Notes: generated by a model not told the origin, from the sequence alone. 64,000 nucleotides of DNA from Setaria digitata (GCA_003640385.1 RCAB01000279.1:20094-84093); one strand, 5' to 3'; shown: positions 1 through 12,530, numbered from the stretch's first letter. Program-made: numbers and translations.

Positions 1-495
1 TATTTATTTTTCCCTGCCACGAACATTTCTAAGCAAATAAATATCTTAATTATCGACGATTATTGTAGCTGTCTTCTCAAGACTTATTCCTACATAAATG
101 AATAAATTAACCAACTACTTACCAGTAGTATTTGTGTAGCGCAAACAGCATCAGCATCGACATTCGCTATAATGAGTACATGCTGGAAGAGTGTATTATT
201 TAGAATCCCAATTTATCTAATTTTTCCCAGGAAATATTAAAATCTCTAGAAAAAATTACAATTTTTTTATCTTATCATATTTTTTTATAGCTTCATGTAA
301 GGCAATTAAAGATGCAAACAAACTATATTTAGGTTTTTAAAGTTCATTATATTCGCTTCATATTATCTCAGAAAAAATCTCATATTATATACCGGAAAGA
401 TAATATTTATTGAGAAAATAAGAAAAAGAAAAAAAACTAACATCTCTTTTAATCATACCATAAAAAAAATGCCTAAAATCTTCATAGACGATCAT
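1..495 (-). CDS. CDC45: CDC45 replication factor, N-terminal exons (partial, runs off left edge)
   Basis: CDC45 is the DHH-superfamily subunit of the replicative CMG helicase (Cdc45-MCM-GINS) in the nucleus. Exon 1 is 495..442 (18 codons, MIVYEDFRHFFYGMIKRD) and ends at a gttagt donor. Exon 2 is 182..123 (20 codons, HVLIIANVDADAVCATQILL) between a ttccag acceptor and a gtaagt donor. A third exon probably starts at 28 after tgcttag and continues off the window (KCSWQGKIN). All junctions are phase 0. Recognition rests on the family N-terminus: Met, short acidic/aromatic stretch, FY, then a hydrophobic strand and the DVDALCA-like turn, here NVDADAVCA. A 3' splice site (541-543) lies 45 nt before the ATG, so exon 1 may receive a spliced leader. 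Only about 47 of an expected 550-600 residues are in the window. Exon 3 is the least certain part. Confidence 0.82.
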
Positions 496-540
496 ATTTG
501 TTTGATAATAACGTTTTTTCTAGTTTCGATTACAGTTTAT

Positions 541-2091
541 CTGAAGCCATAAAAAAAAAGGAGCATTATAACTTGCAATTCAACTAATTGAATTTAACAA
601 AATTGGTTGAAGTAAACAACATATCCCAACTGACGTGATGAATTCACTGCAACTACTGAAATCAATTAAAGTGATAAAGATAAAAGAGAAGAGTTTGAGG
701 AGTGGTCAAAAATTATTCATTCGTATTCACAAAAAAAAGAAAGAAATTCAGAACTATTATGCTCTTTTTAAGTCTGTCTATACAACATCTTAATTGGAAT
801 TCCTTACAGTGAGTGATCTGCCTCATGCAATTGCTAGACGTACCATCAAAGAGACAAAAGAAACTGATAAGATCTCATGATAGTATTATTAAAAGACTAT
901 AAATAATATAGAGCTGATCATGTGAAAATCTTCTTTAAGTGTATTCAAGACTTCAGAACTAAGGCAGCATTGGAATTTGAGAGGCAACAGTGACTGATAA
1001 GAATTTGCGATAAGAAACTGAGAAAAGACTGAGAAAACTTCTTAACCTCAAACACTCCCATCTACAGATGTCCCCATAAATTTCGTACAAATACCTAATT
1101 TCAATACAAAAAATATATCCCAGAAATCTTGCATCTCCCCCTGCAAACCCTAGGGTTTTAGCTCGATTTGCGAAACTAATATTTCTCACGTGATGTTTGA
1201 CGTATTCAGCGTATAGCGATTTGATTGTTAGATGGGTTGTATTTCGCAAAATTCCATCATAGCTTTAACTCAAAGTGTCATAACTTTCTTTTCATAGCAA
1301 ATAAAATCAGCTTGCAAAAGTAATATTTTCTTGGTACGTTCACGTGATATTTGACGTATTCAGCATACACTGATTGTATTATGTGAAATTTCATCAAGTT
1401 TAAATTATAACTTATTTTCCATCTTAAATAAAATCTTAGGAGAGTACGAGGGACTTAGTGAAAAATTAGCGTTATCATAAAGAAGGCATAAATTCAGAAG
1501 TACACTGCATATCGTTAAATTAAGCTTTTCGAATAGTTCTGAATTGCGTCTTATAAGCTTGTAATGTCAACTTAATGTCTCAGAATTTTTGCACTCAACG
1601 TTCAAGAAGTGTGCCATTTTTCCACCTTCATGTGATATTTGGCGGATAATTGAGAAAAGCTGTGGTATTTCATTTTCATTTTTAAATCCCAAGCTCCATG
1701 TATTATTTGTCTTGCAAAAATAATGTGCAAAAATTTAATGCTGACTTAGATTAATGTTTTTCTTTTTCTTCGTCTTCCTACGTGACCGTGGAAATTGACA
1801 CACTTCTTGAAAACTAAACGCTTCTCTGATATTTTTAAGTGCTTTCGGTATTTGTATAAGTCCAGCCATCCTTCACTTTTCTGCTTTATAACTGCAAACT
1901 TCAGTTTTGTCTGGCGTTTTTTTTTTCATTTTTATTCTGTTTTACTTCTTTACATTACAATTTGGTGCTATATTCATTTATTTTTCTTTTGATGCCTTGT
2001 AAATATTATTGTTAAGAACTGTTTGTATTTGTAATAATCTTTTTTTATGCGCACCAGAAATTTTAGGCAATATTCTGAATTTCATTTGTAG
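541..2091. promoter_or_regulatory. Divergent intergenic region between CDC45 and MAK16
   Basis: About 1.5 kb between the 5' ends of two divergent genes. I see no credible exon. It holds a diverged direct repeat of roughly 150 bp: CACGTGATGTTTGACGTATT at 1187 and CACGTGATATTTGACGTATT at 1341, with a weaker echo (CATGTGATATTTGGCG) at 1629. Each strong copy joins a CACGTG E-box to a TGACGT CRE-like core. Promoter function is inferred from position only. Confidence 0.45.
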
Positions 2092-2113
2092 GCACTGAGT
2101 TGCAAATGAAAAG

Positions 2114-4332
2114 ATGCAGTGTGATGATGTCACCTGGAATATTCTCAACAAAGGAATGTGTTCCTTTAAAACGAGGCAGGCATTTACCGTTGTTAAATAA
2201 AATACTAACTTTTAAAAGATAGTATTGTTGAGTTGTGTTTTCAATTCATTTCCTTTCTAGATTCCACTTTAATTTTTTTCTCCAATTTTTCAGATGTTTG
2301 CATCGTTTTTCAGGATCAAAACTCAAAAATTTTGTCGCAATGAGTATAATTTGACGGGTCTCTGTAATCGAGCATCCTGTCCGCTAGCTAATAGTCAGTA
2401 TGCCACGGTTCGGGAGGAAAAAGGTATTACTGATTTTAAATAGATTCATTATTTAAGAAACTCTAACTTATCTAAAATTTATCTGCTTTTAGCAGTTTTC
2501 TGCAACTAATTTTGAGTCAGGTTTTTTTTTTTTTTGAGTAAAGTAAAGTACATAAGATACCACAGAAATAGTCACTGTTTGAAGTGAAGAGAATTTCTTT
2601 TTAGCTTAACGTATACGAAAAAGAAAAACAATGAATTTAGTGGCATTAAAAGAAATTAAGAGCAGATATTTCTTCTTGTTTCAAAAAAGGCATATAAATG
2701 TTTCCAGGAATTTGTTATCTATATATGAAAGTAATTGAAAGAAGTCACTATCCGCGTAGACTCTGGGAGCGAATTAAGTTATCTCGGAATATGGCTCAGG
2801 CTGTTAGACAAATCGGTGATGCACTGTTGCACTGGTCTGAATTTATTAGACACAAATGTAAGGCGCGCTTAATTCGGATACATCAGTATTTGATCAGAAT
2901 GAGGAAGATGAAACTTCGAGCAAGGTTCTTATTTTATTATCTTCGCTTGGAACAACAAGAAGATGCATCATGTTAACTCTGACATGGTTGAGTCAAATTT
3001 GAAAAGAGAATATGTGTGGACTGTTTTTGTTCAGTTGAATTTGGAAAGGGTATATAATCGCTAACGTCTCTATCTTTTTTACGTCTCACGGATGATTGTT
3101 TCCAATTCGCAATCATGCTTTTAATTGCCGAACATCTCAGTGATTTTGTTGAACAGATATTCAGTGTCACCAAAATTGATAGAATTAAGTACATAACTTT
3201 AAATCAGAACTTATTATCCAGAACATTTAGGATGGCTTTTGCTAAATTTTTCATTAATTAATCTGGGTATTGCAGACAACAAAAAATTGTTCCTATACAG
3301 CGAAAAATTGAAAGACGTGAAATAAGGCGGGAAGAAAAGGCGCTGATCGCTGCGAAATTGGATACAGCCATAGAAAAAGAGCTACTGAATCGTCTGCGTG
3401 AAGGAGCATATGGGGAAATCTACAATTTCAGGTAACTAAGGCATCCCTATTAATCTTTTTTTCATTCATTGTGTTTGCTTAAATATTTTTTCCTGCTTTC
3501 TGCTTCCTATATATGTAGTAGAATGGATGTCACTTGAGTTTGAAAAATGTTCATTAATGTACTTAGAAGTAATGGATTTGATACGGTAAAGTAAGTTTTA
3601 GACAAGATGCATTCAATCGTGTGCTTGATGAACAGGAAGAGGTGGATGGAGAAGTCAGTCATGAAGTTGAAATCGAAGAGATTAATCAGGTTATAGTATT
3701 TCGTACATACGACACTTTAGATTACTGCTTATTTATTGTTTTCCTGCTATTTTTAACTAGTCCCATTTAGGATGCCGGTGTTCGAGAATATGTGGCAGAT
3801 TTCGAGGAATCATCGGAAGATGATAATGATGATATGGAGGACGCACAAGGAATAAATGGTCCATGGGATGATGAAGAGATGAGTAGTGATGATGGAACGA
3901 TAGTAAGTGAAGAAGATGAGGAAAGTTCCATGGAAGATGAGCAGGAGAGATCGAGTGAGGAAGACGAAAAGGAAGTGAGTGTGGTAGGTCCTTATACTAT
4001 ATGTTTTATAGTTTTATTTTCATTACGATTACACTCAGTTGGGAAATACCTATACTCTTAAGAATACTTTTTGACATGTGCGTTGCACATCGCGAAATTT
4101 ATCCCCTCCTACCTTTTCAGAATTGTTCAGAGAATTTAAAAGTATTCCCATCGTAACTTAGAAATCGTTGGGAAATTTTTAGCAGAAAAAGAAGCGGGTA
4201 AGATGGAAGGATTTGAAGGATAAGCAGCTAGAACGTGAACCTATGAAGAAACGCCGACGACAGGTACTCGAAATCGAATACGAAACTGAAGGACCGGTGG
4301 TGAGAAGTAAACAGAAGCTGTATGAGTCATGA
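2114..4332 (+). CDS. MAK16: MAK16 homologue, 60S ribosome biogenesis factor
   Basis: Nucleolar protein needed for 60S subunit assembly. Seven exons: 2114-2175, 2314-2423, 2708-2924, 3276-3431, 3602-3689, 3771-3974, 4183-4332; 987 nt, 328 aa (human MAK16 is about 300). The start gives [14 protein letters not shown], the family N-terminus. Diagnostic blocks are [20 protein letters not shown] and [11 protein letters not shown] with conserved cysteines (residues about 16-50), [53 protein letters not shown] and [20 protein letters not shown]. An acidic Glu/Asp/Ser tract fills about 215-279, and the basic tail ends in [10 protein letters not shown], as in the family. Intron 1 has a GC donor (AG|GCAGGC at 2176), required by phase. 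An acceptor-like TAG at 2089-2091 precedes the ATG by 22 nt, consistent with trans-splicing; an out-of-frame ATG lies at 2106. The final acceptor could be 4183 or 4186, both in frame. Confidence 0.95.
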
Positions 4333-4366
4333 AACTCTACTGTTGTGACGTAACTGTTTTTCATTG

Positions 4367-4372
4367 AATAAA
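4367..4372 (+). promoter_or_regulatory. Poly(A) signal of MAK16
   Basis: AATAAA 35 nt after the MAK16 stop codon, at a suitable spacing for 3' end formation. Confidence 0.7.
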
Positions 4373-5134
4373 TTTGTTTATGCATTGTTATTTCCCAAAG
4401 CATTTCGTAGTCTTGAGAGTATTTGAAGTCAAACTTCTTTAGTGTCATCGATCTTTAGATGAAAAGTGAGCAGGGTTCGTTCCGCAAGTTACTCGCCCTT
4501 CCGTTCTACAGATCTTCTTCAAAAAGCATTAGATGACGATGTTTCCCGTTTTTTTTTTTCTTTTGGCATGTAGTCTGGATATCAGCTTGGGATGACATTG
4601 AATTGAATCTGTTCATTTCTAAAACTGACTTGCTTTGAAAAAAAGTGTCTGAAATTATAACAAGTCACAGTTATTTTCTCAAAGGAAAGTAAACCATTGC
4701 AACATTTCCTGACATGCATGAAATAAGGAATAAAATACGCTGCTGCACTGTTTCTGACCTTAAAACTCGATATGTCGGTAATTTTAACTGATTTCTTGAC
4801 AATAATGGAGGTCCTTTCACAATGTTTCAGCATACAGCTTATATAACTTCCAAAAAAGCTAAGACTAATAACACGGAAGACATGCTTATGACATAATAAC
4901 AAAAGACTCAAAGTTTTATGCCGAGGGCTGACGAAAGGTTTGCATTCTACCTAAATCAAATAGAATAGCCGTATAAGGATCATCTTGTACACAATATGTA
5001 CATAATTGGAATTAAAACTGAGGCACTACTTCCACGCAAAACTATGCAATTTGGAAAGCACACTGTTGATATGACATTCAATGATAATAGTTGTAAACGA
5101 TTTCGCAGTAATCATGAATGCAGTTTAAACGCTT
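4373..5134. other. Convergent intergenic region MAK16/SMAD4
   Basis: About 760 bp between the MAK16 poly(A) signal and the SMAD4 stop codon. It contains the 3' untranslated ends of both genes. I see no exon, RNA gene or repeat; short open frames here have no family resemblance. Confidence 0.6.
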
Positions 5135-8100
5135 CTAATATTCGTTCTTTTTCAGCAACTGATCTAAAAGCTGTAGTGGTCGATGAAGCTGTAGTTCTAC
5201 CCAGCATGGTGTTTCCTTAATTGATGAGCGATTGTAACCAACACCCCAACCTTTTACAAATGATATCGCTATTATGCAACATACCTGAAGAAATCGATAA
5301 GATCAAACAAGAAAAAAAAACCAATGTTTTACCATCTTTAGCTATTCACATAGCATTTTACGAACGTATTAAAAAACAATCGGTTATATTTCTCATTTCC
5401 TTAATTATACTATTCGATGATGACTAACTATCCTTTGAGAAATATTTGCTTTTCATTTTTTTTTTTATTCTCCTTTTTAAATTAGTTTTCTCATTTGCTG
5501 TTGTGGCTGGAAGCTTTGCAACACATCAAACCGTACTTAAGGGTGGAAAAAGAAAGTTAAACTTAATCGTTGGAAAATATTACTTATTAGTAGCAGTGAA
5601 AAAAGGATTGCGATTTAAAGCGCTTACTCGTCTCAGATCATCAACACCTGTCCCAACATGTTCAATCAACGATGATGCGATATTTGCTGGAGGAAGATAG
5701 CCAGCAACTGCTGCAGCTTGTGCTACTACTGCTAAACGAGCAGACTTACTCTGGTGTTCCATTTCGGCGAAAGCCCAACGTAAATCAAAAATCTGTAATA
5801 CAATGACTGATCGAAGAAAAAATGAAAAATCAGTTCTGCGACAAAATTAGATTAGAAAAAAGAAATGTTTATTTTACGACACACTTAAGTAGAAAAATCG
5901 ATTTCATATAATTTGCCACTGAATCAACAATTAAAGAAAATTGTTATTACAACATTAATAATTAACTTAATAATATTAATATTAATTAACTTAATAACTC
6001 AACATTAATTAATAACCTAATAATTAATTAACCTAATTAATAATTGATGGCATTATTATATTTATCATTTACAGCATGATACCTTACTTTTTTGCTAGGC
6101 GACCCAGAACAGAATTTATGTACCGTTGTTCCATATTCAATATCGTTTTCGAAATCCAAGTAATAACTTCGTACAAAAACAGATTTATGTGACAAGCATT
6201 CGAGATATACGCTACCATCCCGCTGTGTTGAAATGCGTACTCCTTTCCCAATGTGTAGCCTAAACAAGTGACTTTTGGTATTGAGACTATTTTTTTCCTA
6301 AAAGTCTCAAAAATTAAGAATTTAGATTTTTTTTTTCATAAATACTAGAACATGCAAGCTCAAAAAAAAGGAAGAAAAGCTTTCCTCGCTTTTTCAGAAG
6401 CTTCACTCCTATGCACATTTGAAAGGGCTCCTAAGCAAAATCGACCGTGCTTGGCACCTGCTGGATTAACACCACCATCGATTACTACCTAAATGAGGGT
6501 TTTTGAAATCATTACAAAATATTTAGAAAATTTCCATAACTAAATATTCCAGAAGTTCTGTGGAGGTTGTGACGAGACCTAAAATTTGGAATAGGTGAAG
6601 GTTCAGTTTTCTGTATACTCAAACATTTACTTTTTTCATTAGTGCACTGTTGTTTAAAAATTTCGCAAATTGATAATCTTTTCAAATTTTAAATCCCCAG
6701 AGTGCTTCCTTATTGCATTACATACCTCAGTTCGATCTTTACGAACTCGAAATGTTTCACCAATTTGCGTATCCAATTCGTAATATGATATAGAGCACCA
6801 GTGATCGGGCACTGCAAAAAGAAAACTATACAAAAATTCCAAGCACCTTTCCGGTAATAACACTTTTTACATAGAAAAATTGAAAATTCACAGATAAAAT
6901 GTTTAATTGATGGAATGGGATAAGTGAATACGGTACTTGGTGTGGTAGGTAAACGCACTGAATCCAAATTATCTGAAAAAAAAAATGAATATATCAAATT
7001 TTCTCAAAAACTTTGGTCTAATGAACCAAGTTTAAATGAGAAATAAATGAGCAATAGCAAATAAGAAGAAAAGAAATAAACCTCACCATTTAGATTACGG
7101 AATTAAAAAAAGAAATGGACTTCAACTTACATCTACAGCGGCCACTTGAATAATTACACGAATCATTCATTTGTTGGAAGTTCGCTGAAAAAAAAAAAAA
7201 ACGAAATAGTTTCAAAATGACCCAGATATTCGACAATTTTGAGTGAGTGAAAAGATTAAAAACAATATTTAAATTAACGAAATAAAAGAAAATCCCATGC
7301 GATAAATGTTAACTTTCGAAATATTTGAGGCATAGATAGCTGGTGGTTAGTATATATTTGCAGTACAGACAGAATGTTGAACAAAAACTGGGTTTGGAAG
7401 TTCACTTTTGATGATTCGAAAAAAGGATAATGGGAGAGGTATGGAATTTTATTTTTTATTTTTTAAATCAGAAGACGCATGGGTACAAAACAAATCATTT
7501 TTGATTTGGGATTTGCATGAATTATCTTCATTTAAGTTTCTTTTTTGTATACATATATTTGGTTAAGAATGAGAATGAAAAAGGAAGGATTGATAGCGTC
7601 AATTTGAAATTACCATTGACAGTGTATATGTTACAAAATGTCATTACCCTGAGAATGTTGCTGATATAGAGCGGATGAATTTGCTGCTGATAAAACGCAA
7701 TTTTGATTCAGCCAAGCATTTCGTTCATCAGCGTTGGCGCCATCACTGGTGCCACTTGACAATATGTTCATTGCTCCGGATGATGCCACGTCACAATATG
7801 AATTCTAAAATTAAACCTCAAATTCGAAATTTCTCGAAAATGCAATTTATCCTCTTCGGAATTACAATATCAACACAATTTTTTTAGAAATTTCTGTTAA
7901 ATTTGGAAACTAGGCTTAAATTTTAACTGATACTTGAAAAATTTAAATATAAGTGTTTTCAGTAATTTAGAGATCAACAAATTAAGCAATAGTACTTATT
8001 ATCAACTTCTAAGTAATCAATTTCCATAATCGCAAACGGAACTAGGCGATTTAAGATATTTTTTCCCACCAAATCACATACAACTTACTTCAATGGATAA

Positions 8101-11004
8101 TGACTGAGGGGTAATTTGCGCTTGGGCTAAATGTCCTGATACAACATTACTAGATAATGGGTTTACTATTGTCGCTTGCGATGATGAAGATGGTATAGCC
8201 AATACATCCAAACGAAGAGTTGACATATCTACAAATGAAAGTGGCTACCAAATATCGGCTCAAGTTTAGCGATAATATGAAAACAAAAATATTAGCAAAA
8301 CTGAATAAGAAAAAGGAAATGTACCAATGTTTCCTATGCTTGATGATACAATTCGTTCATAATGATACGGATTAATGCAAATTACATCCTGAAAAGCCGT
8401 AAAAGTTACCAATTTCGGAAGACGAATAAATACTTAGAATCTGATAGATACTACAAAACAGTCTTCGAGCTAGCAAAGTATTAAAATCATGAGGCGCCCT
8501 GACGATAAGAAAAAAAGAAAAATTATTTCGATTCCTTCACAAGCTGAAATCTCAATCGACACACTATCTAGCAAAATCGCATTATGTTAATCATCATTAG
8601 GATTATTATATATTTTTAAATTACGACATACCTGGTTATCGGGTGCTACAGCACAAATTGCTAATTTTTGCAATTCATTTTTGTTAACGTTTGGCCAACG
8701 CCAGATCCGAGCATAAACCACGTGTGGGACACCTTTCCGACCAGCAACCTGCAGCCGCCCATCTAAGGACCTCTGTAAAAATGAATGCCACTAATATTTT
8801 CTTCAAAAAAGTAACTTGGATGAAAATGGAATGTTTCAAATAATCTACGAATTTAACACGGCATTTTTCCCGAATGACAATGAACGAAAAATACTTCCCA
8901 TGCTTCATAACACTTTAAATGCAAACTACTTTAACCGACTCGAGCGTTCACAAATGCAAAGGCATATCAGATAGATTTAAAGTGGATACTGATGAAATTT
9001 ACTTTTATGCACCTATTAATTGAATTATCTGTGATATAACAGTAATCGCTGACACGATGAATTTACCTGGATAGTAACACAAGACGTAGGCTGTTTTCCA
9101 GCTGAAGTTACAGCAGTAATTAAATTCTCTAACTCATTTCGTTTATCTTTCAGCTTCTTTACCAAACTTTCGATAGCTTTCCGAACAAATTCAGCATCTT
9201 CACCGCCCTGGAAATATGCATTTCCTTTTATTAGTTGTTTGACAACACAAGAAAATATTTGCATCATGCATATTTTCCGAACAATACTTTCATAAATAAA
9301 TGTTAAGGATGACTATGAATTTTAATATTTCAACTGGATGTTTCTGTCAAAAAAAGTAAAGATATGAGTAGTTTTGAGAAAATAAGAATTTTCAAAAATG
9401 AAATAATACTATTGAATTCAAAGTAAGTGCGAATTACAACTGAACCTAAAGAAATTAAAGCTGCAAAACAATGGCAGTAGTAAAAAAGGAAGTATCTGGA
9501 ATTCACTTTCGACAAAATTATAAATAGAATAACAGTAAACCTGCTGATAGCATTGCAAGACGTGGGCGATTTGAGCGCATGGGTCCGTAGCAGATGCAGT
9601 AGCATGATGCGACGAGGATGGTATCGGATTTCCTGGGTAGTCACTTTGTTGAAGTGTTTTGTCTAACATCTGTAGAGGGATCACATCTTTCCACATGTTA
9701 AAATGAATTAGGATTAATCGGAATAAATTAACAAACGATTTGGAACAGGAAAATATGGAGACAAATTTTTGCAGCTTACAGGATTTGGTACAAAGTGTAA
9801 ATTTTATGCCAATCTTGTAACGTCTATCTATGAATATTATTAAATTTCCGCCACAAAATTTTCAAGTACTATCACATAATGTATATAAGAAACGTTTCGA
9901 GCAACCATCGTTACTTAAAATTGTAATTTAAAGATTATATCTCGATATAGAGAAAATTACGGGGTATAATCGAAATTCTAAGAGGAACTCTTTCAATAGT
10001 TTGTTATGAAGTATAAAATTACTAACCGGTGCATGCATATTATGTATGTTCGGAATTGGCTGATACTCATAAAAGTTGGGTGAAAACGGCACAGGGCCTG
10101 GTAATCTCATTCCAGATGCAACTGCTAAATTATCCGGATAATGCTGTATAGCAGGGATACCATGCTGCTGAATTTTCGAGGAAATAATTTATAATTATAA
10201 ACAAATAATCAAGTAAAACTTCGGATTTTTTTTTGGCATTAAATTTCTTGATATTATATTGATGAATCAAAATTACAAAATTCTTGGCGAAAATTCCTAA
10301 CCAGTCATATTTGGAACATACTAAAGGGTCTCAAAACCATAAACTTACCGAATGCACTTGCTGTTGCCGCATGAACATTTGATGATGTTGCTGTTGCTGC
10401 TGATGTTGTTGTTGCTGTTGTAAAATAGCTGGAATATTTTCAATGTTTCCTGAAACTCATCTTAATATTAATTCTATTCAAACTAGTATAGAATGCACAA
10501 ATGTTAAAACACTGCAAGAACAAAAATTGTCTGAAGGTAACTTCATTCCTTAAATAAAGTCAAAAAAACTAATACGAAATCATGGAATTCCTGTTGATGA
10601 ATGTACAAAAGTAATACATAAATTTCTTGTTTTTTAGCATTTTCCAAGAAAAAAATGTGCATAGCTGAAGAAAATGAAAAAAAAAACACCCGAAATTAGG
10701 AAATTTCATGATTAATGATGTTATATTTGAATAAAATAAAAGGTTACACTGATGCAATGACAAATTCAGCATTTATCAACAGAAATGACAGAAAAAATGA
10801 ATAACCTGGCATTTGCGGGTTTAATATTTGTTGTAATGGTACTTGTTGCTGTTGTTGATGAAGTAACCCAGTACCATCAGTACCATCCAAAAAACCATTG
10901 AAGAATTGCACCGGTACACAAGTTGTATTAGTAGCCGTAGTTGTAGCACCAACTATAGACACCGTATTCGATTGCTGATGTATTAAACTACCCGTATTCA
11001 ACAT
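5135..11004 (-). CDS. SMAD4: Co-SMAD transcription factor (SMAD4 / SMA-4 type)
   Basis: Common-mediator SMAD that joins receptor SMADs in TGF-beta/BMP signalling and binds DNA in the nucleus. Sixteen exons: 11004-10806, 10449-10349, 10167-10027, 9669-9541, 9207-9067, 8772-8632, 8388-8325, 8228-8089, 7804-7648, 7184-7131, 6972-6892, 6811-6726, 6488-6385, 6259-6088, 5792-5628, 5284-5135; 2025 nt, 674 aa (human SMAD4 552). Residues 1-170 are Gln-rich ([11 protein letters not shown]; a long Q/H run in exon 2). MH1 spans about 174-305: [22 protein letters not shown] hairpin [17 protein letters not shown], zinc ligands C233, C277, C288 and H293 (NPYHYERI). MH2 spans about 450-674: [76 protein letters not shown] and [20 protein letters not shown]. 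The family assignment to SMAD4 rather than R-SMAD follows from [15 protein letters not shown] and the lack of an SSxS tail. A ttttcag site 17 nt before the ATG suggests trans-splicing. The intron after 6385 has an apparent GA donor. Confidence 0.95.
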
Positions 11005-11347
11005 ATTTATTCCAAATATTCTGAAAACAAAACCAATTACTTGCTTTTTACTAATTAAAAGAATTATTCAACATTAATAATTATGATGAAAAAAATAACG
11101 AAATAATAGAAATAAAAGGATTACTACCTTCGAAATAAATAATCAGTGAATACGACACTCATAGAAAGCATCAAATAATACCAACATTAGAAAATATGGA
11201 GGAAAAATAAAGGTAAAACTATTACAGAAATCAAAATTTGAGAGAAATAATAGTGCATAATTTCTTTCGGCTACAAAAAGGCGGAAAATGCTGATCCTAG
11301 TAACTAATTAATGTGACACCAAGCTATAACTTTTAGGCATGAATCCA

Positions 11348-11685
11348 AACTTTTCAACTGCACAAGTTTGTTTAAGTTAATGTAATTAAGATTATTACAA
11401 CATAAGTTAATTAACTAGTAATGTGATGGTGTAAACATGTACTGGTAAAAATTCCTTGTAAGCATTTCCGTATTTTTAACGTTTAAATCTAAAAATCAAA
11501 GAAAAATATTACAGCAATTCCCATCTATCTATGGCATCATACAAATATTACCTTTTATTTCAATTTGGAAATTATATGATCATAAAGACAATCAATTTGT
11601 TGTAACTTTTTTAACTCCACAACAAGTTGTGTTTAATTCGATGTAATTTAGATTATTACAGCATAAATTACTAGCAATACCATTC
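11348..11685. repeat. Diverged direct repeat upstream of SMAD4
   Basis: Two blocks of about 80 bp, beginning at 11348 and 11604, share the order AACTTTT...AACT...CACAA...GT...TTTAA...GATGTAATT/AATGTAATT...AGATTATTACA...CATAA...TTA..ACTAG. The spacing is about 256 bp. They lie 340-680 bp before the SMAD4 start, so they may be old duplicated promoter sequence. Confidence 0.5.
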
Positions 11686-12179
11686 ATAATGTTATAAAGG
11701 TACTTACCAACAATTCACCTATTTAGTAACACCCTTAACGCATAATATTATTGACACAGCAACTTACGACGTTTTATCTTTCAAAAGAAGCAATAAACTG
11801 AAGAGGTTTTATAGTGCTGTATTACATTATATACGTGGATGCATACAAATGTCTTTGCAAGTCTAAAAAAGAATTTAAAACTCATTTGCGAAAATAATGC
11901 AGTTTGGTTTGTAGCAATACTAAGCAAGTGAAACTGTTGTAATTTGAAAGAAAAGTAGAAAGAAAGAAAGGAAGGGAAGAAAGGTGGCAAAAAATGCGAC
12001 GAGTAGAAAGACTGGTGATAATTTCATTAATTACAATTTTATATGCAATTTACATATATAATTAATTTCTCTTCTTGCTAATTGAAGTGGAAATCAAATG
12101 ACGAGAGTGAAAGGTGAAAAATGACAGCAAGATAGCAAGAAGAAATGTTCAGCAATCGTTAGTTAGATCGATCTTTGAA

Positions 12180-12530
12180 AATGCCAATAATGATAATAAC
12201 GATAACGATGAGAGAATGATAACATTGCATAATGTTCTTAGTAATGGTAATGATAACGACAACTGTGACGATGATGACGGTGGTGTGGTGTGCTCAGTTG
12301 ATAGTAATGGAGTAAAAATGTTGCTCATAATGACAATGGTAATCGTTCTAGTGTTGATGGTTGTGGTGACGATGATAATGATGATGATCGGCAGTGGTAC
12401 GTATGCATTAGGTGATGTAATGGTGGTCGTTTGGGGTGGGATGCTGATGACGATAGTGATGATGGTAATGCTGATAATAGTGATGACCGCGATGATGACA
12501 ACGATGATGATGATGATGATGATTGATTTG
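12180..12530. repeat. GAT/GTG trinucleotide-like low-complexity block
   Basis: Dense GATGATAAT, GATGACG and GTGATG-type repeats. They keep both strands open for 130-160 codons, but the translations are runs of Asn/Asp or Ile/Val/Met with no complexity, so I read this as simple sequence, not a gene. Confidence 0.6.

Noticed and set aside
959..1249. Minus-strand 96-codon open frame between CDC45 and MAK16
   Set aside because: No resemblance to a family, overlaps the promoter repeat, and no splice or trans-splice context supports it.
5220..5284. Plus-strand open frames over 5221-5427 and 5446-5700
   Set aside because: They are antisense shadows of the last SMAD4 exons and introns.
5941..6046. 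AT-rich ATTAATTAAC-type repeat in a SMAD4 intron as a possible element
   Set aside because: Only imperfect AATTAACTTAATA-like simple sequence with no unit boundaries; ordinary intronic low complexity.
6385..6385. Normal GT or GC donor for the SMAD4 intron starting after 6385
   Set aside because: No GT lies between the conserved exon end and the in-frame stop, and the GC sites (before GCGAGG and at GCTTTT) give the wrong phase for the next exon.
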